From assembly GCA_963816435.1 (NCBI GenBank), contig CAWFKS010000015.1, positions 1 through 64,000 of the forward strand: a stretch of DNA of 64,000 nucleotides. Direction: 5' to 3'. Position 1 is the first letter of the stretch. Each line of letters starts with the position of its first letter. The notes under the pieces were generated by a model that worked only from the letters and a program-made list of their open reading frames with translations, ran no database searches and was not told where the DNA came from. This DNA comes from CAWFKS01 sp963816435. Lineage in GTDB: Bacteria > Pseudomonadota > Alphaproteobacteria > Rhizobiales > Rhizobiaceae. This document shows, piece by piece, positions 9,231 to 19,062 of the stretch. The position numbers and the translations under genes are program-made.

Positions 9231-9544
9231 TGCTGAAACTTGCCCCCGCAAAACTTTGGCATTGCGATCCAATAGCGCAGGAGCATGTCCGAGGGGGTTA
9301 ACGCTGGGGCCGTTTGATGAAGAGTGGATAATCAAAAGTTGCCGAACTGCCGACGATTTTAGACGAATCGGAAGGTTTCGTTCCGGCACGCGTTCCGACG
9401 CCGTTAAAATCCTTCGGCAAGCGCTCCTGCTGAAGCGGCGGCGGTGCCTGCGTTGTCGAAACGCCGTTCAAGCACGCCGGTTGAAGCGGCCGGCCAGGAT
9501 GCGTATCTGCGGGGTTCGAACGAATAGGCGCGGGAGGCCCATCA
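9231..9544. other. divergent intergenic region, 314 bp
   Basis: No gene is seen. It should hold the promoter of the carrier-protein operon (leftward) and that of DUF6460 (rightward). The only structure noticed is an inverted repeat TTTGAT-N12-ATCAAA at 9313-9336, which could be an operator. No convincing -35/-10 pair stands out. Confidence 0.5.
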
Positions 9545-9812
9545 ATGTCGGCGGCAAGGCGTTTTCTCGGTGACAGCCCGCTGAGGGTTATCCTCAAGCT
9601 TCTGGTCGTGTCGTTTCTCGTCGGGCTCGTCATGAGCGCATTCGACTTCACGCCGTGGGACGTCTGGTACACGGCGCGCGATTTCGTCTGGCGGCTGTGG
9701 GACATGGGCTTCGACGGCGGTCGAGCGCTTCGGCGACTACATCATGCTCGGTGCGGTCATCGTCGTGCCGGTATTCCTGCTGATGCGGGTCCTCAGCTAT
9801 CGGCGAACTTAG
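9545..9812 (+). CDS. DUF6460 family small membrane protein (frameshifted as sequenced)
   Basis: Corrected for one extra base near 9715-9718 it is an 88-residue protein: MSAARRFLGDSPLRVILKLL, one membrane helix, the PWDVWYTARDFVWRLWDMGFD block, then AVERFGDYIMLGAVIVVPVF as a second helix. This order matches DUF6460, a small two-helix inner-membrane family of unknown function common in Rhizobiales. As printed, the sequence GACGGCGGTCGAG forces the frame into nonsense; dropping one G restores the conserved C-terminus and a stop at 9810-9812. It overlaps the stop of the convergent HDAC-like gene by 4 bp. Confidence 0.7.
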
Positions 9813-10714
9813 GCAAAGCGCGACGCCGTCTCGAACAGGATCGCGTGGCGCCTCGCCAGCGCCGGCACGTCCTTCGAATAGCCGCCGCCGATCACCCCGC
9901 AAACCGGCACGTCACGCGCCCTGAAATGCGAGATAACCATGCTGTCGCGCGCCGCGATCCCGCGGTCGGAAAGCGCCAGCCGTCCGAGCCGGTCCTCCCC
10001 GTGAACGTCAACCCCGGCATTGTAGAAGACGATGTCGGGCTCCGTACGGTCGAGCGTCGGCAGCAGCTCCGCCAGGCGGATCAGGTAGGCGTCGTCACCG
10101 AGCCCGTCCGGCAGGCCGACATCGAGGTCGGAAACCTGCTTCTCGGCCGGGTAGTTGCGCTCGCAGTGCATGGAGAAGGTAAAGACACGCGGCTCGTCCC
10201 GGAAGATGTCGGCGGTGCCGTCGCCCTGGTGCACGTCGAGATCGACCACCAGCACCTTGCCGACCCTGCTCTCCGCAAGCAGCAGCGAGGCGGCGACCCC
10301 GACGTCGTTGAAGGTGCAAAAGCCCGCCCCGTGGGCGCGCCGCGCATGGTGGCTGCCGCCGGCCGCGTTGCAGGCCAGGCCTCGCTCCAGTGCCAGGTTC
10401 GATGCCAGCACCGTTCCGGCGACCGCGAAACGGGCACGCCGTGAGACCCGCTCGTCGACGGCGAAGCCGATCTCGCGCTCGATGGCGCGCGGCACCATGC
10501 AAGAGATCACCTGCTCGACATAGTCGTCCCGGTGCGCCAGCGCCAGCCAGTCCGCACTTGCCGGGGAGGGCACCTCGATCGCCCCTCCGGCCAGGCCTCG
10601 GCTCCTGATCTCCTCCAGCAGGAGCGGGTATTTCGACATCGGGAAGCGATGGTGCGGCGGAAATTTCGCGTCGTAATCGGGATGGTGGACGATCGGCAGG
10701 GTCATCGCCGCCAT
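9809..10714 (-). CDS. histone deacetylase family protein (AcuC/acetylpolyamine amidohydrolase-like)
   Basis: A zinc-dependent deacetylase of the arginase/HDAC fold, 301 residues from the ATG at 10714 (an ATG at 10705 is equally possible). Signature blocks are GGSHHARRAHGAGFCTFND (His pair and substrate loop), DLDVHQGDGTADIF (metal ligands Asp and His) and GVDVHGEDRLGRLALSD (metal-ligand Asp and the glycine loop). Bacterial members deacetylate small molecules or proteins, so the substrate here is open. No signal peptide is seen. It is divergent from the MATE gene, and the 135-bp gap should hold both promoters. Confidence 0.88.
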   Translation of the reverse strand: MAAMTLPIVHHPDYDAKFPPHHRFPMSKYPLLLEEIRSRGLAGGAIEVPSPASADWLALAHRDDYVEQVISCMVPRAIEREIGFAVDERVSRRARFAVAGTVLASNLALERGLACNAAGGSHHARRAHGAGFCTFNDVGVAASLLLAESRVGKVLVVDLDVHQGDGTADIFRDEPRVFTFSMHCERNYPAEKQVSDLDVGLPDGLGDDAYLIRLAELLPTLDRTEPDIVFYNAGVDVHGEDRLGRLALSDRGIAARDSMVISHFRARDVPVCGVIGGGYSKDVPALARRHAILFETASRFA

Positions 10715-10849
10715 TGATAGGGCAGCCGGCCGGCTTGGGCCAGTTGCCGCTAGCTTTTGTGCGGCGTCTTGCCTCGCCGCCCCGAACCGACGCATATCGG
10801 GCGGCCCGTCAGCACCTGCTGCGGGCACTTCGGCAAAGGATTCCCGAAA

Positions 10850-12196
10850 GTGGACGAGTTCACGGCTGCGCGGCCACGGCCCTTCGAGGTGACGAACCGG
10901 CTGGTGCTGGCGATCGCCGTGCCGATGATGATCGCGTACGTCTCGACGCCGCTGCTTGGCATCGTGGACACGGCCGTCATCGGGCAGCTCGGCGATCCGG
11001 CCCTGCTCGGCGGGCTGGCCGCAGGCGCCATCGTCTTCGACGTGGTGTTCGCCAGCTTCAACTTCCTGCGTTCCGGAACCACCGGCCTGGTTGCCCAGGC
11101 CTTCGGCCGCGGGGACGCGCCCGAGGAGCAGGCGGTCTTCTGGCGCGCCTTCGTCGTGGCGGTGACGTTGGGCATCGTCCTCATCGCCGCAAGCCCGCTG
11201 ATTTCGTGGGCAGGCGTGCGCTTCGTCGCCGGGGGACCTGGCGTCACCGAGGCGATGAGTGCCTACGTGATGATCCGGCTCCTGTGCTCGCCCTTCGCGC
11301 TCACCAACTATGCCATCCTCGGCTACGTGCTTGGCCGCGGCGAGTCCGGGCTCGGCCTGTTCTTCCAGCTTGTGCTCAACGCCTCCAATATCGTGCTTTC
11401 AGTGGGACTGGGCCTGTGGCTCGGCTGGGGACTACAGGGCGTGGCCTGGGCAACGGTCATGGGCGAGGCGCTGGCGACGGTCGTCGGCATGAGCATCCTC
11501 GTCACCCGGTTCCGCCGGCTGCCGCCGCTGAAGAAGGGTGCGCTGCGAAACCCGCAGGCGCTCAAGGCCATGTTCGCGATGAACCGCGACATCATGATCC
11601 GCACTTTCGCGCTGCTGGGCGCCTTTGCGCTGTTCACGCGCCAGGGCGCGCAGCTCGGCACGGTACAGCTCGCCGCCAATGCCGTGCTGATGAACTTCTT
11701 CCTGCTGTCGGGCTATTTTCTCGACGGTTTCGCCACCGCCGCCGAGCAGCTTGCCGGACGCGCCATCGGCGCAGGCTTCGCCCCGGCGTTCTCGCGCACT
11801 GTCCGGCTGACGGCATGGTGGGGCTTCGGCGTGGCCGGACTGGTGACCACCTTCTTCCTCGTCTTCGGCGACCACATCGTGGCACTGGTGACGACGGCGC
11901 AGGACGTGCGCGACGTTGCGGCCATCTACCTGCCGTGGGGTGCCTTCACCGCGGTGTCCGGCGTTCTCGCCTTCCAGATGGACGGCGTCTTCATCGGCGC
12001 AACCTGGTCGCGTGAGATGCGCAACATGATGCTGCTGTCGTTTGTCGTGTACGTTGTGGCGCTGGTTTGGCTCGGCAATATCTTCGGCAATCACGGCCTG
12101 TGGGCGGCCCTCCACATCTTCCTGATCGTGCGCGGCCTGTCCCTGCTGGCCGTGCTGCCGGGCCGGGCGCGCCGCACCTTCGAACCGGCCGCCTAG
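10850..12196 (+). CDS. MATE family efflux transporter (DinF type)
   Basis: A 448-residue inner-membrane drug/metabolite:cation antiporter with about 12 hydrophobic helices. The beginning PFEVTNRLVLAIAVPMMIAY and the helix LGIVDTAVIGQLGDPALLGG are characteristic of the DinF subfamily. I chose the GTG at 10850 (VDEFTAARP) because AAGGA lies 9 nt upstream and the more distal in-frame ATG at 10757 would add a Cys/Pro-rich non-conserved tail. It abuts convergent pyrD with no gap between the two stop codons. The exported substrate cannot be predicted. Confidence 0.88.
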   Translation: MDEFTAARPRPFEVTNRLVLAIAVPMMIAYVSTPLLGIVDTAVIGQLGDPALLGGLAAGAIVFDVVFASFNFLRSGTTGLVAQAFGRGDAPEEQAVFWRAFVVAVTLGIVLIAASPLISWAGVRFVAGGPGVTEAMSAYVMIRLLCSPFALTNYAILGYVLGRGESGLGLFFQLVLNASNIVLSVGLGLWLGWGLQGVAWATVMGEALATVVGMSILVTRFRRLPPLKKGALRNPQALKAMFAMNRDIMIRTFALLGAFALFTRQGAQLGTVQLAANAVLMNFFLLSGYFLDGFATAAEQLAGRAIGAGFAPAFSRTVRLTAWWGFGVAGLVTTFFLVFGDHIVALVTTAQDVRDVAAIYLPWGAFTAVSGVLAFQMDGVFIGATWSREMRNMMLLSFVVYVVALVWLGNIFGNHGLWAALHIFLIVRGLSLLAVLPGRARRTFEPAA

Positions 12197-13279
12197 CTAG
12201 CCGAGCAGGCGGTCCGCCCAATGCCCGAGATGGGTGTCGCGGATATCGCGGATCGAGGTGACGCCTTGCTTCTTTAGCAGCGCGTCCATGGCGCGGACGA
12301 TTTCGCCGGGCAGGGACGGCCCAGCATAGATCATGCCGGTATAAAGCTGCACCAGGTCGGCGCCGGCACGGATCTTCTCGAGCGCTGTCTCGGCGGAATC
12401 GACGCCCCCCACGCCGATCAGCGCCTTGTCCGGCCCCAAAAGACGGCGCATGCGCGCCAGAACCGTGGTCGAACGCTCGAACAGCGGCCGCCCCGACAGC
12501 CCGCCCGCCTCACGTGCCAGCTCGCTCGTCAGTCCGCTGCGCGACAGGGTCGTGTTGGTGGCGATCACGCCGTCGATGCCGCTATTGCGCACCTCCTCGG
12601 CGATCTCCGCGAGCTCCGCCTCGCGCAAGTCCGGTGCGATCTTCAGGAAGATCGGCGTCGGGCTGCTACCGGGCAGCGCGGCGGCACTTCTCGCGCGCAC
12701 GACGCGGGACAGCAGTTCGGCAAGGCTGGCGCGGTGCTGCAGATTGCGAAGGCCCGGGAGTATTCGGCGAAGAAATGTTGAACGTGAGATAGTCGGCATG
12801 CGCGGCAAACCGCAGAACGCCGGCCTCGTAATCGGCCATGCGGTCGGCGCTGTCCTTGTTGGCGCCGACGTTGACGCCGACGATCCCCGTGCGTCGCCGC
12901 CGCGCCAGGCGCTTCAGGCACGCGGCATGGCCCTCATTGTTGAAGCCGAGACGGTTGATCACCGCATGATCGGGCTGCAGGCGGAAGATGCGCGGCTTCG
13001 GATTGCCGGGCTGCGGCAGCGGGCGTCACCGTGCCGACCTCGACGAAGCCGAAGCCCAGCCTCAGCAATGCCTCGGGAACCTCGGCGTTCTTGTCGAAGC
13101 CGGCGGCCAGGCCGAGGGGATTGGGAAATTCCAGCCCTGCGACATGGGTCTTCAACCGGTCGCTGGCCACAACGCGCGGCGCCAGCGGAAGTCCGGACTT
13201 GAGAGCGGCGATCGACAGCCGGTGTGCCCGTTCCGGCTCCATTCCGAACAATAGCGGCCGTGGCGGCCCGTTCGAACAT
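12197..13279 (-). CDS. pyrD: dihydroorotate dehydrogenase (quinone), three frameshifts as sequenced
   Basis: Class 2 PyrD oxidises dihydroorotate to orotate in pyrimidine synthesis and passes electrons to quinone at the membrane. Joined across +1 shifts near 13264, 13022 and 12757 it gives about 359 residues, the normal length. Visible blocks are MFERAARPLLFGMEPERAHR, NPLGLAAGFDKNAEVPEALL, INRLGFNNEGH, VGVNVGANKDS, FNISSPNTPG, FLKIAPDL, GVIATNTTLSRSGL, LIGVGGVDSAETALEKI and YTGMIYAGP. The ATG at 13279 has GGAGGT 9 nt upstream. As pyrD is normally needed for growth without uracil, three breaks in one copy point to sequence errors. DUF952 lies 37 bp upstream, probably co-transcribed. Confidence 0.88.
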
Positions 13280-13316
13280 GGTCACCGCACCTCCGGGGGT
13301 ATTTCGTGGCGGCGCG

Positions 13317-13631
13317 TCAGGATCGAGCGGGCAAGGGCTTCACCCATTTCACGGCCTTGAGCCTCAGCGGCGCATAGAGATGGGGAAACAGCGCGCCGCC
13401 GCGTGATACCTCCCATTTCAGCGCATCGCCCAGCCCCTCGGTTTCGACCGCTACGACCACCAGGTCGTCCTGGCCCGCGAAGTGCTTCCCGGCGGTCTCG
13501 GAAAGCTGCTCGGCCGTCGAGAAGTGAATGAAGCCGTCCTTCAAGTCGATTGCGGCGCCGTCGAAGAGACCTTGGCTTTCCGCCTCGCGCCACATCTCGG
13601 CGGGACAAATCTTGTAGATCACCTGTTGCAT
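13317..13631 (-). CDS. DUF952 domain-containing protein
   Basis: 104 residues starting MQQVIYKICPAEMWREAE, with the family features DGFIHFSTAEQLSETAGKHF and LYAPLRLKAVKWVKPL. DUF952 proteins are small cytoplasmic proteins of unproven function with a fold related to ADP-ribosyl-handling enzymes. I used the ATG at 13631, where homology begins, rather than the frame's first ATG at 13727. It is the likely first gene of a pair with pyrD, an arrangement usual in rhizobia. Confidence 0.85.
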   Translation of the reverse strand: MQQVIYKICPAEMWREAESQGLFDGAAIDLKDGFIHFSTAEQLSETAGKHFAGQDDLVVVAVETEGLGDALKWEVSRGGALFPHLYAPLRLKAVKWVKPLPARS

Positions 13632-13741
13632 GCGCTGCCTATAGTCCCATTTGCCAGTTTCGCGAAAGGGTGCTGCCGCACCGCCACCGCAATTGCGGAG
13701 CATCATCGAATAGACATCCGTCGCCAATCAGGGAGAGAGGG

Positions 13742-14173
13742 ATGAGGCTTTCCGGCATCGTGATTACCGCATCGTTGACGGCCTTTACTGCGAGCGCCGC
13801 AATGGCGGAGACGATCGAACGCTACCAGCTCGAACCCACCGAAGACGGTTACGTCCGCATGGATACCGGGACGGGGCAGATGTCGATCTGCCAGGAGCGT
13901 GGCGACCAGCTCGTCTGCCGCATGGCGGCCGACGATCGAACCGCCTACGAAGACGAGTTGCGGCGGCTGCAGCAAAGGATGGACGCGCTGGAAAGGCGGG
14001 TCGATTCGCTTCAGTCGGGCGGCCCCGACGTCGCCGAGGAGATGCCGTCCGACGAGGAAGTGGATCGCACGCTCGGCATCATGGAGAAGTTCTTCCGCCG
14101 CTTCATGGGCATTGTGCGAGAGTTCGACGAGGAAACACCGAAGACCGGCACGCCGGCGCCCGACCGAACCTGA
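13742..14173 (+). CDS. secreted coiled-coil hypothetical protein
   Basis: 143 residues, not recognised. The N-terminus MRLSGIVITASLTAFTASAAMA reads as a signal peptide cut after AMA, so the protein is probably periplasmic. A short beta-rich part with two Cys (MSICQERGDQLVCRM) could form a disulphide. It is followed by a heptad-like helix DELRRLQQRMDALERRVDSL and a second helix IMEKFFRRFMGIVREFDEE. GGGAGAGAGGG precedes the ATG. It lies just upstream of the response regulator in the same direction, which may be coincidental. Confidence 0.75.
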   Translation: MRLSGIVITASLTAFTASAAMAETIERYQLEPTEDGYVRMDTGTGQMSICQERGDQLVCRMAADDRTAYEDELRRLQQRMDALERRVDSLQSGGPDVAEEMPSDEEVDRTLGIMEKFFRRFMGIVREFDEETPKTGTPAPDRT

Positions 14174-14281
14174 TACGCCTCATTGCGGGCAAAGCTTGAA
14201 AACGCCTCCCAACCCCTCATAATCGGTGCGGGACCGTCCGGCTCGCGCCAACCGCAATTCCCGGGCGGCGGGGAGGATGCG

Positions 14282-14944
14282 GTGCCGGAAGGCCACAAGT
14301 TCCTGATTGCGGACGATCATCCGCTGTTTCGCGGCGCGTTGCGGCAGGCGCTGTCGACCGTCGGCGACGCAGACCAGACCATCCTCGAGGCCGGCGATTT
14401 CGCCGGCGTCAAGGCAGCGGTCACCGAACACCCGGACATCGACCTTGTCCTGCTTGATCTTGCCATGCCCGGCGCCAGCGGGCTGTCCGGCCTGATCAGC
14501 CTGCGAGGCATGCATGCATCGCTGCCTGTGGTAGTGGTCTCCGCGCATGACGAACCGGAAAACATCCGCCGCGCTCTTGAACTCGGCGCCTCCGGGTTCA
14601 TCCCGAAATCCGCGAGCGTGGAAGAAATCCGCGCCGCGATCGAGACGGTGCTGGCTGGCGGAATCCACGCGCCCCGTGGCCGCGAGCTGGGCACGGAGTC
14701 GGATCCTGAAATCTCCGACCTGATCCGCCGCCTCCAGCTTCTGACCCCGCAGCAGGCGCGTGTACTCACGATGCTAGGCGAGGGGTTGCTCAACAAGCAG
14801 ATCGCCTATGAACTCGGTGTATCGGAGGCGACCGTGAAGGCGCATGTTTCGGCCGTTTTGCAGAAGCTCGGCGTCGACAGCCGCACCCAGGCGGTGATCC
14901 GGCTTTCGAGGATCGGCACCGATCCCGCCGCATTCGTGGGTTGA
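14282..14944 (+). CDS. NarL/FixJ-family response regulator (CrbR/ErdR-like)
   Basis: 220 residues from a GTG with GGGGAGG 5 nt upstream. The receiver domain (about 1-120) has the acidic pair FLIADDHPLF, the phospho-accepting Asp in LVLLDLAMPG, and the switch Ser/Lys in VVVVSAHDE and GFIPKSAS. The C-terminal LuxR-type helix-turn-helix reads LTPQQARVLTMLGEGLLNKQ and ATVKAHVSAVLQKLGV. It is a DNA-binding transcription activator. Its convergent neighbour 7 bp away is a transporter-linked hybrid kinase; the pair resembles CrbS/CrbR (MxtR/ErdR), which controls acetate/ethanol use through acs in other proteobacteria. That target is inferred. Confidence 0.88.
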   Translation: MPEGHKFLIADDHPLFRGALRQALSTVGDADQTILEAGDFAGVKAAVTEHPDIDLVLLDLAMPGASGLSGLISLRGMHASLPVVVVSAHDEPENIRRALELGASGFIPKSASVEEIRAAIETVLAGGIHAPRGRELGTESDPEISDLIRRLQLLTPQQARVLTMLGEGLLNKQIAYELGVSEATVKAHVSAVLQKLGVDSRTQAVIRLSRIGTDPAAFVG

Positions 14945-14951
14945 CGCGAAC

Positions 14952-17900
14952 CTATTCCGCCGCCGCCATCGCCCGGCAACGTGCCAGCGCGGCCCTTAGC
15001 ATCGCGGGCCGCACCGGCTTGTTGAGCAGCGGAACCTCGAGCCGGGCGGCGGCTTCGCGCACTTCGGCCGACCTGTCGGCGGTGATCAGCACGGCGGGGA
15101 TGTCGCGGCCAAACCTGTCGCGCAGCCGCGCGATCGCTTCCAGCCCGGTCTCGGAGTCCAGGTGATAGTCGGCCAGGATCGCGTCGGGCCGTAGCGAGCC
15201 CGGCCCGATGTCCGGTTCGCTGCTGGCGGCGATTGCGACGACGTTGCACCCCCAGCCTTCCAGCAGGAGACGCAGGCTCTCCAGGATGCGAGCGTCGTTG
15301 TCCACGCAAAGCACACGCATGCCGCCCAGACTGAATGGGCCGACCGGAGCCTCGGCCTCGGGGGTAGGGTCTGCGGCCACCTTCGAAGCCGGCAGCACGA
15401 CCGAAAGGCATGTTCCGACGCCCTGCTGCGACTGCAGGCGCAGTTCCAGCCTCAACACGCGTGCGACGCGATCCACGATCGACAGGCCGAGCCCGAGGCC
15501 CTGTGCCTCGCGCGCACCCTCGTCGAGTCGGGTGAACTCGCGAAAGACCGTGTTCAGCTTGTCGCCGGGGATTCCGATGCCGGTGTCGTGAACCTGGATT
15601 TCGACCAGCGAACCTCGTCGTCGCACACCGACCAGGACGCGACCCTGCCTGGTGTATTTGATCGCGTTGGACACGAGGTTCTGGATAAGTCGGCGCAGCA
15701 GGTTGCGGTCGGTCGTGACGGACACTGACGACGGAACGACGGTGAGTTCGAGACCCCGCTCGCGCGCCAGTGGCTGAAAATCGGTCTCGACTTGCCGCAG
15801 CAGGGCATCGAGGCGGAACGTCGTCGGTGCCGGCTTCAGCGCGCCGGTATCGAGCCGCGAGATGTCGAGCACCGCCCCGAGGATCGTTTCGACCAACTCC
15901 AGCGACGAATTCGATGTTCACGATCGCCTCGCCGACGCGGGCATCTTCGACACGTCCGGCCAGGGAGGAGCAGTAGAGGCGGGCGGCGTTGAGCGGCTGC
16001 AGGATGTCGTGACCGGCTGCCGCAAGGAAGCGTGTCTTGCCGAGATTGGCCTCTTCGGCCAGCGCCTGCGCCTGCGCTAGTTCCTCGTTGACGCGTGTCA
16101 GTTCCGACGTGCGGTCGGCGACGCGCTGCTCGAGCGTTTCGTTGGCGCGCTTCAACGCCAGGTCCGCCGCCACGCGATTGGTGATGTCGGTATAGGTGGC
16201 GACGATACCGCCGTCGGGCATGCCGTTGGATTGCACCTCGACGATGCGCCCGCTCGACGTCAGCTCCATTTGCCAGGCGGGTCCGACGGTCGCGAGCCTT
16301 TCCAGCATTGCGCGTTCGGCCTCGGGCGCGATTTCGCCGCGAGCAGCCAGGTGCTGAAGGATCTGCGCGGCCGACGCGCCGACCTGCCCGAGTTCGTCCG
16401 GCAGGTTGAACAGCGCGAGATATTGGCGGTTCCAGCAGGTGAGCCTGAGATCCCGGTCAAAGACCGTAATGCCCTGTTCCATCTGATCGAGCGCCGTCTG
16501 CAGAAGGTCGCGGTTCTGCTGCAGCGCCTCGGAGGCGTCATCGATCAGACGGTAGGCTTCGCGGTTCGAACCTTCGCGCCGCTGAAAGAGCAGCGACAGG
16601 ATGAGCCTCGCCGAGGAGGAGCCGACTGCGCTCGCCAGCAACTGCTCTGAAAAGCGGACGATCTCGCCGTCCGCCGGCAGGTTGCCGGCAAGATTGGTGG
16701 CGTGTTCCGCCGCGAAGCGCTGGAATGAGCGCTCGGTGCGCTCCACGCCGAGATAGCGTGAGATCGTGTCGCGCAGGTCGTCGATGGTGACGGTGGTACG
16801 GAGGCGCCTGAACACCGGCATCTGGCCGCTGTCGCGCGGGACGAAGATCGCGGCCTGGATTCGCTCCAGCGGCCGCGATGCCCGCGATAGCGACCCCAGT
16901 ACGAAGAGCAGCGTGTTGACCGCCATGCTCCACAAGACGCCGTGATTGAGCGGCTCGCCCAAGGTGCCGAAAAGCGCCTGTGGCTTCAGCGCCTCGATGC
17001 CGAACGGTCCGTGCGCGACGAACCCCGAATCGGGCGCCGCCAGCGAAGGCAAAAGCAGCGTATAGCCCCACACCAGCATCCCCGCGCCGAGACCCAGCAC
17101 AGCGCCACGGGCGTTGGCGCGGCGCCAGGTCAGTCCACCGATCATGGGCGGCGCGAACTGCGCGATCGCCGCGAACGAGATCAGTCCGATCGATGCCAGG
17201 CGCGTGTTATGCGTGATCTCCCGATAGTAGAGAAAGGCAGCGAAAAGGATCAGGAAGATCGCAGCCCTGCGGATGTTGAGGATGAGCTTCGACCAGTCCT
17301 CCCTGTCGCGGACGTCCGGCCGCAGCAGCCGACGCATGAAGAGCGGGATGACGAGATCGTTTGAGATCATGATCGATAGCGCCACGCTCGCCACGATCAC
17401 CATCGCGGTCGCCGCCGACAGGCCGCCGATGAAGGCAAGCACCGCCAGCAGATCCGCGCCCTGTGCGAGCGGCAGCGACACCACGTAGAGGTCCGCGTGG
17501 GTCTGGTTTCCGACGACGGCCAGCCCTGAAAACGCGATCGGCAGCACGAACAAATTGATCAGCACGAGGTAGAGCGGGAAGAGCCACGCTGCCGTTCGCA
17601 GCTCGCCCTCGCTGCGATTTTCCACGATGGTGACGTAGAACTGTCGGGGCAGCATCAGGATCGCCAGGCCGCTCAGCGCCGTGGTGACCAGCCAGGTCGG
17701 CAGCGAGGTGCGGTATTGCAGCGCGGCAGCGACGTCCGGATGTGCGCGCAGCGACCCGACAAGCCCGGCGGGATCGTCCGAGAGAAAGAAGGTGACCGCC
17801 ACGCCGACCGCCAGGAAAGCGGCGAGCTTGACGATCGAACTCGACGGCGATCGCCAGCACCAGACCGTCCTGGTGCTCGGTGGCGTCGGCATGGCGTGTG

Positions 17901-18436
17901 CCGAAAAGCACCGCGAACAGCGCCAGCAACATCGCGATCGCCAACGACAGGTCGCCGACGGCCGTATCGAGGACGGCGCCGGCCCCGTTGTAGTGCCGCG
18001 CCATCAATCCGACCGAATCCGATATCGCCTTCAACTGCAGCGCGATGTAGGGGATCGTGCCCAGCGTGGCGATGACCGTGGCGATCGAGGCGACCGCGAA
18101 GCTCTTGCCGTAGCGGGCCGCCAGGAAATCGGCGATCGACGTGATCTTTTCCGCTTTCGCCAGCACGATCATGCGCTTGATAAGCGGCATTCCGAACAGG
18201 AAGACGATGATCGGGCCGAGATAGATCGCCAGGTATTCGGCGCCGCGCTCGCTGGCCAGCCCGACCGAGCCGAAGAACGTCCAGGACGTGCAGTAGATGG
18301 CCAGGCTGAGTGCGTAGATATACGGCCGCAGCCGCCCCTGGCCGAGCCTCGCCAAGCGGCGGTCGCCGAGACTGGCGATCGCAAACAGCAGCGTCACGTA
18401 GGCCACCGCGACGACGAAGACGACCCAGCCCTGCAC
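14952..18436 (-). CDS. SSSF transporter-PAS hybrid sensor histidine kinase (CrbS-like), two frameshifts as sequenced
   Basis: Joined across +1 shifts near 17841 and 15909 it encodes about 1160 residues. The N-terminal half is a sodium/solute-symporter-like membrane domain of about 13 helices (YALSLAIYCTSWTFFGSVG, SIADFLAARYGKSFA). It is followed by a linker, a PAS domain (MEQGITVFDRDLRLTCWNRQ), a coiled coil, HisKA (AAAGHDILQPLNAARLYCSS, His), HATPase (NLVSNAIKY, DTGIGIPGD, GLGLGLSIVD) and a receiver domain (ILADYHLDSETG with Asp; LNKPV). This is the CrbS/MxtR layout. The GTG at 18436 has GGAGGG 8 nt upstream. Both breaks sit in GAGTTCGATCG-like words, where dropping one T restores the family sequence. 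Confidence 0.86.
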
Positions 18437-18615
18437 CCGCGCCGGCCCTCCCTGCCGCAAGTTTCGATTGCGCGCCCTGGCCGAGGCAAGCACAGCACGC
18501 CGGCACTGTCCATCGTGGCTGAGCACACGCAGGCATTTGCGCTTTCGCGCGCCTCGCTCCTGACGTATGGGAAAAGGACCGCGGACGAAGCGGGGCAGCC
18601 TCGGAGGGTTCGGCA

Positions 18616-19062
18616 ATGTTGAAGGAATTTCAGGAATTCATCGCCAAGGGCAACGTCATGGACCTGGCGGTCGGCGTCATCATCGGCGGCGCTTTCGGAC
18701 TGATCGTGAAGTCGCTGACCGACGACATCATCATGCCGATCGTCGGTGCCATCTTCGGCGGCTTCGACTTTTCCAACTATTTCATTCCGCTGGCCTCCGG
18801 CGTTACGGCCGACACCCTCGCCGCGGCGCGCGAGCAGGGCGCGGTTCTCGCCTACGGCAACTTCTTCACCGTCCTGATCAATTTCCTCATCCTCGCCTGG
18901 ATCATCTTCCTGATGGTGAAGGCGGTGAACAATCTCCGCCGCCGCATGGAGCGCGAGAAGATCAAGGACATCCCGCCGGTCGAGCAGCCGGCGCCGCCGC
19001 CGGCCGATGTCGTGCTGCTGACGGAAATCAGGGACCTGCTGGCCGGTCGTCGGACCGCATGA
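18616..19062 (+). CDS. mscL: large-conductance mechanosensitive channel
   Basis: 148 residues. MscL pentamers in the inner membrane open under high tension and release solutes during hypo-osmotic shock. MLKEFQEFIAKGNVMDLAVG is the conserved N-terminal amphipathic helix and the start of TM1; the second helix is FFTVLINFLILAWIIFLMVK, and the C-terminal bundle helix ends LLTEIRDLLAGRR. GGAGGG precedes the ATG. Its stop overlaps the start of the aminotransferase gene (ATGA). Confidence 0.96.
   Translation: MLKEFQEFIAKGNVMDLAVGVIIGGAFGLIVKSLTDDIIMPIVGAIFGGFDFSNYFIPLASGVTADTLAAAREQGAVLAYGNFFTVLINFLILAWIIFLMVKAVNNLRRRMEREKIKDIPPVEQPAPPPADVVLLTEIRDLLAGRRTA

Noticed and set aside
9505..9530. GGGGTTCGAACGAAT resembling a tRNA T-arm
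   Set aside because: No acceptor, D or anticodon stems can be drawn around it, and no CCA-ready 3' end.
12197..13279. pyrD as a true pseudogene
   Set aside because: All conserved motifs are intact once single bases are removed, there are no other lesions, and no second copy is visible to replace an important gene.
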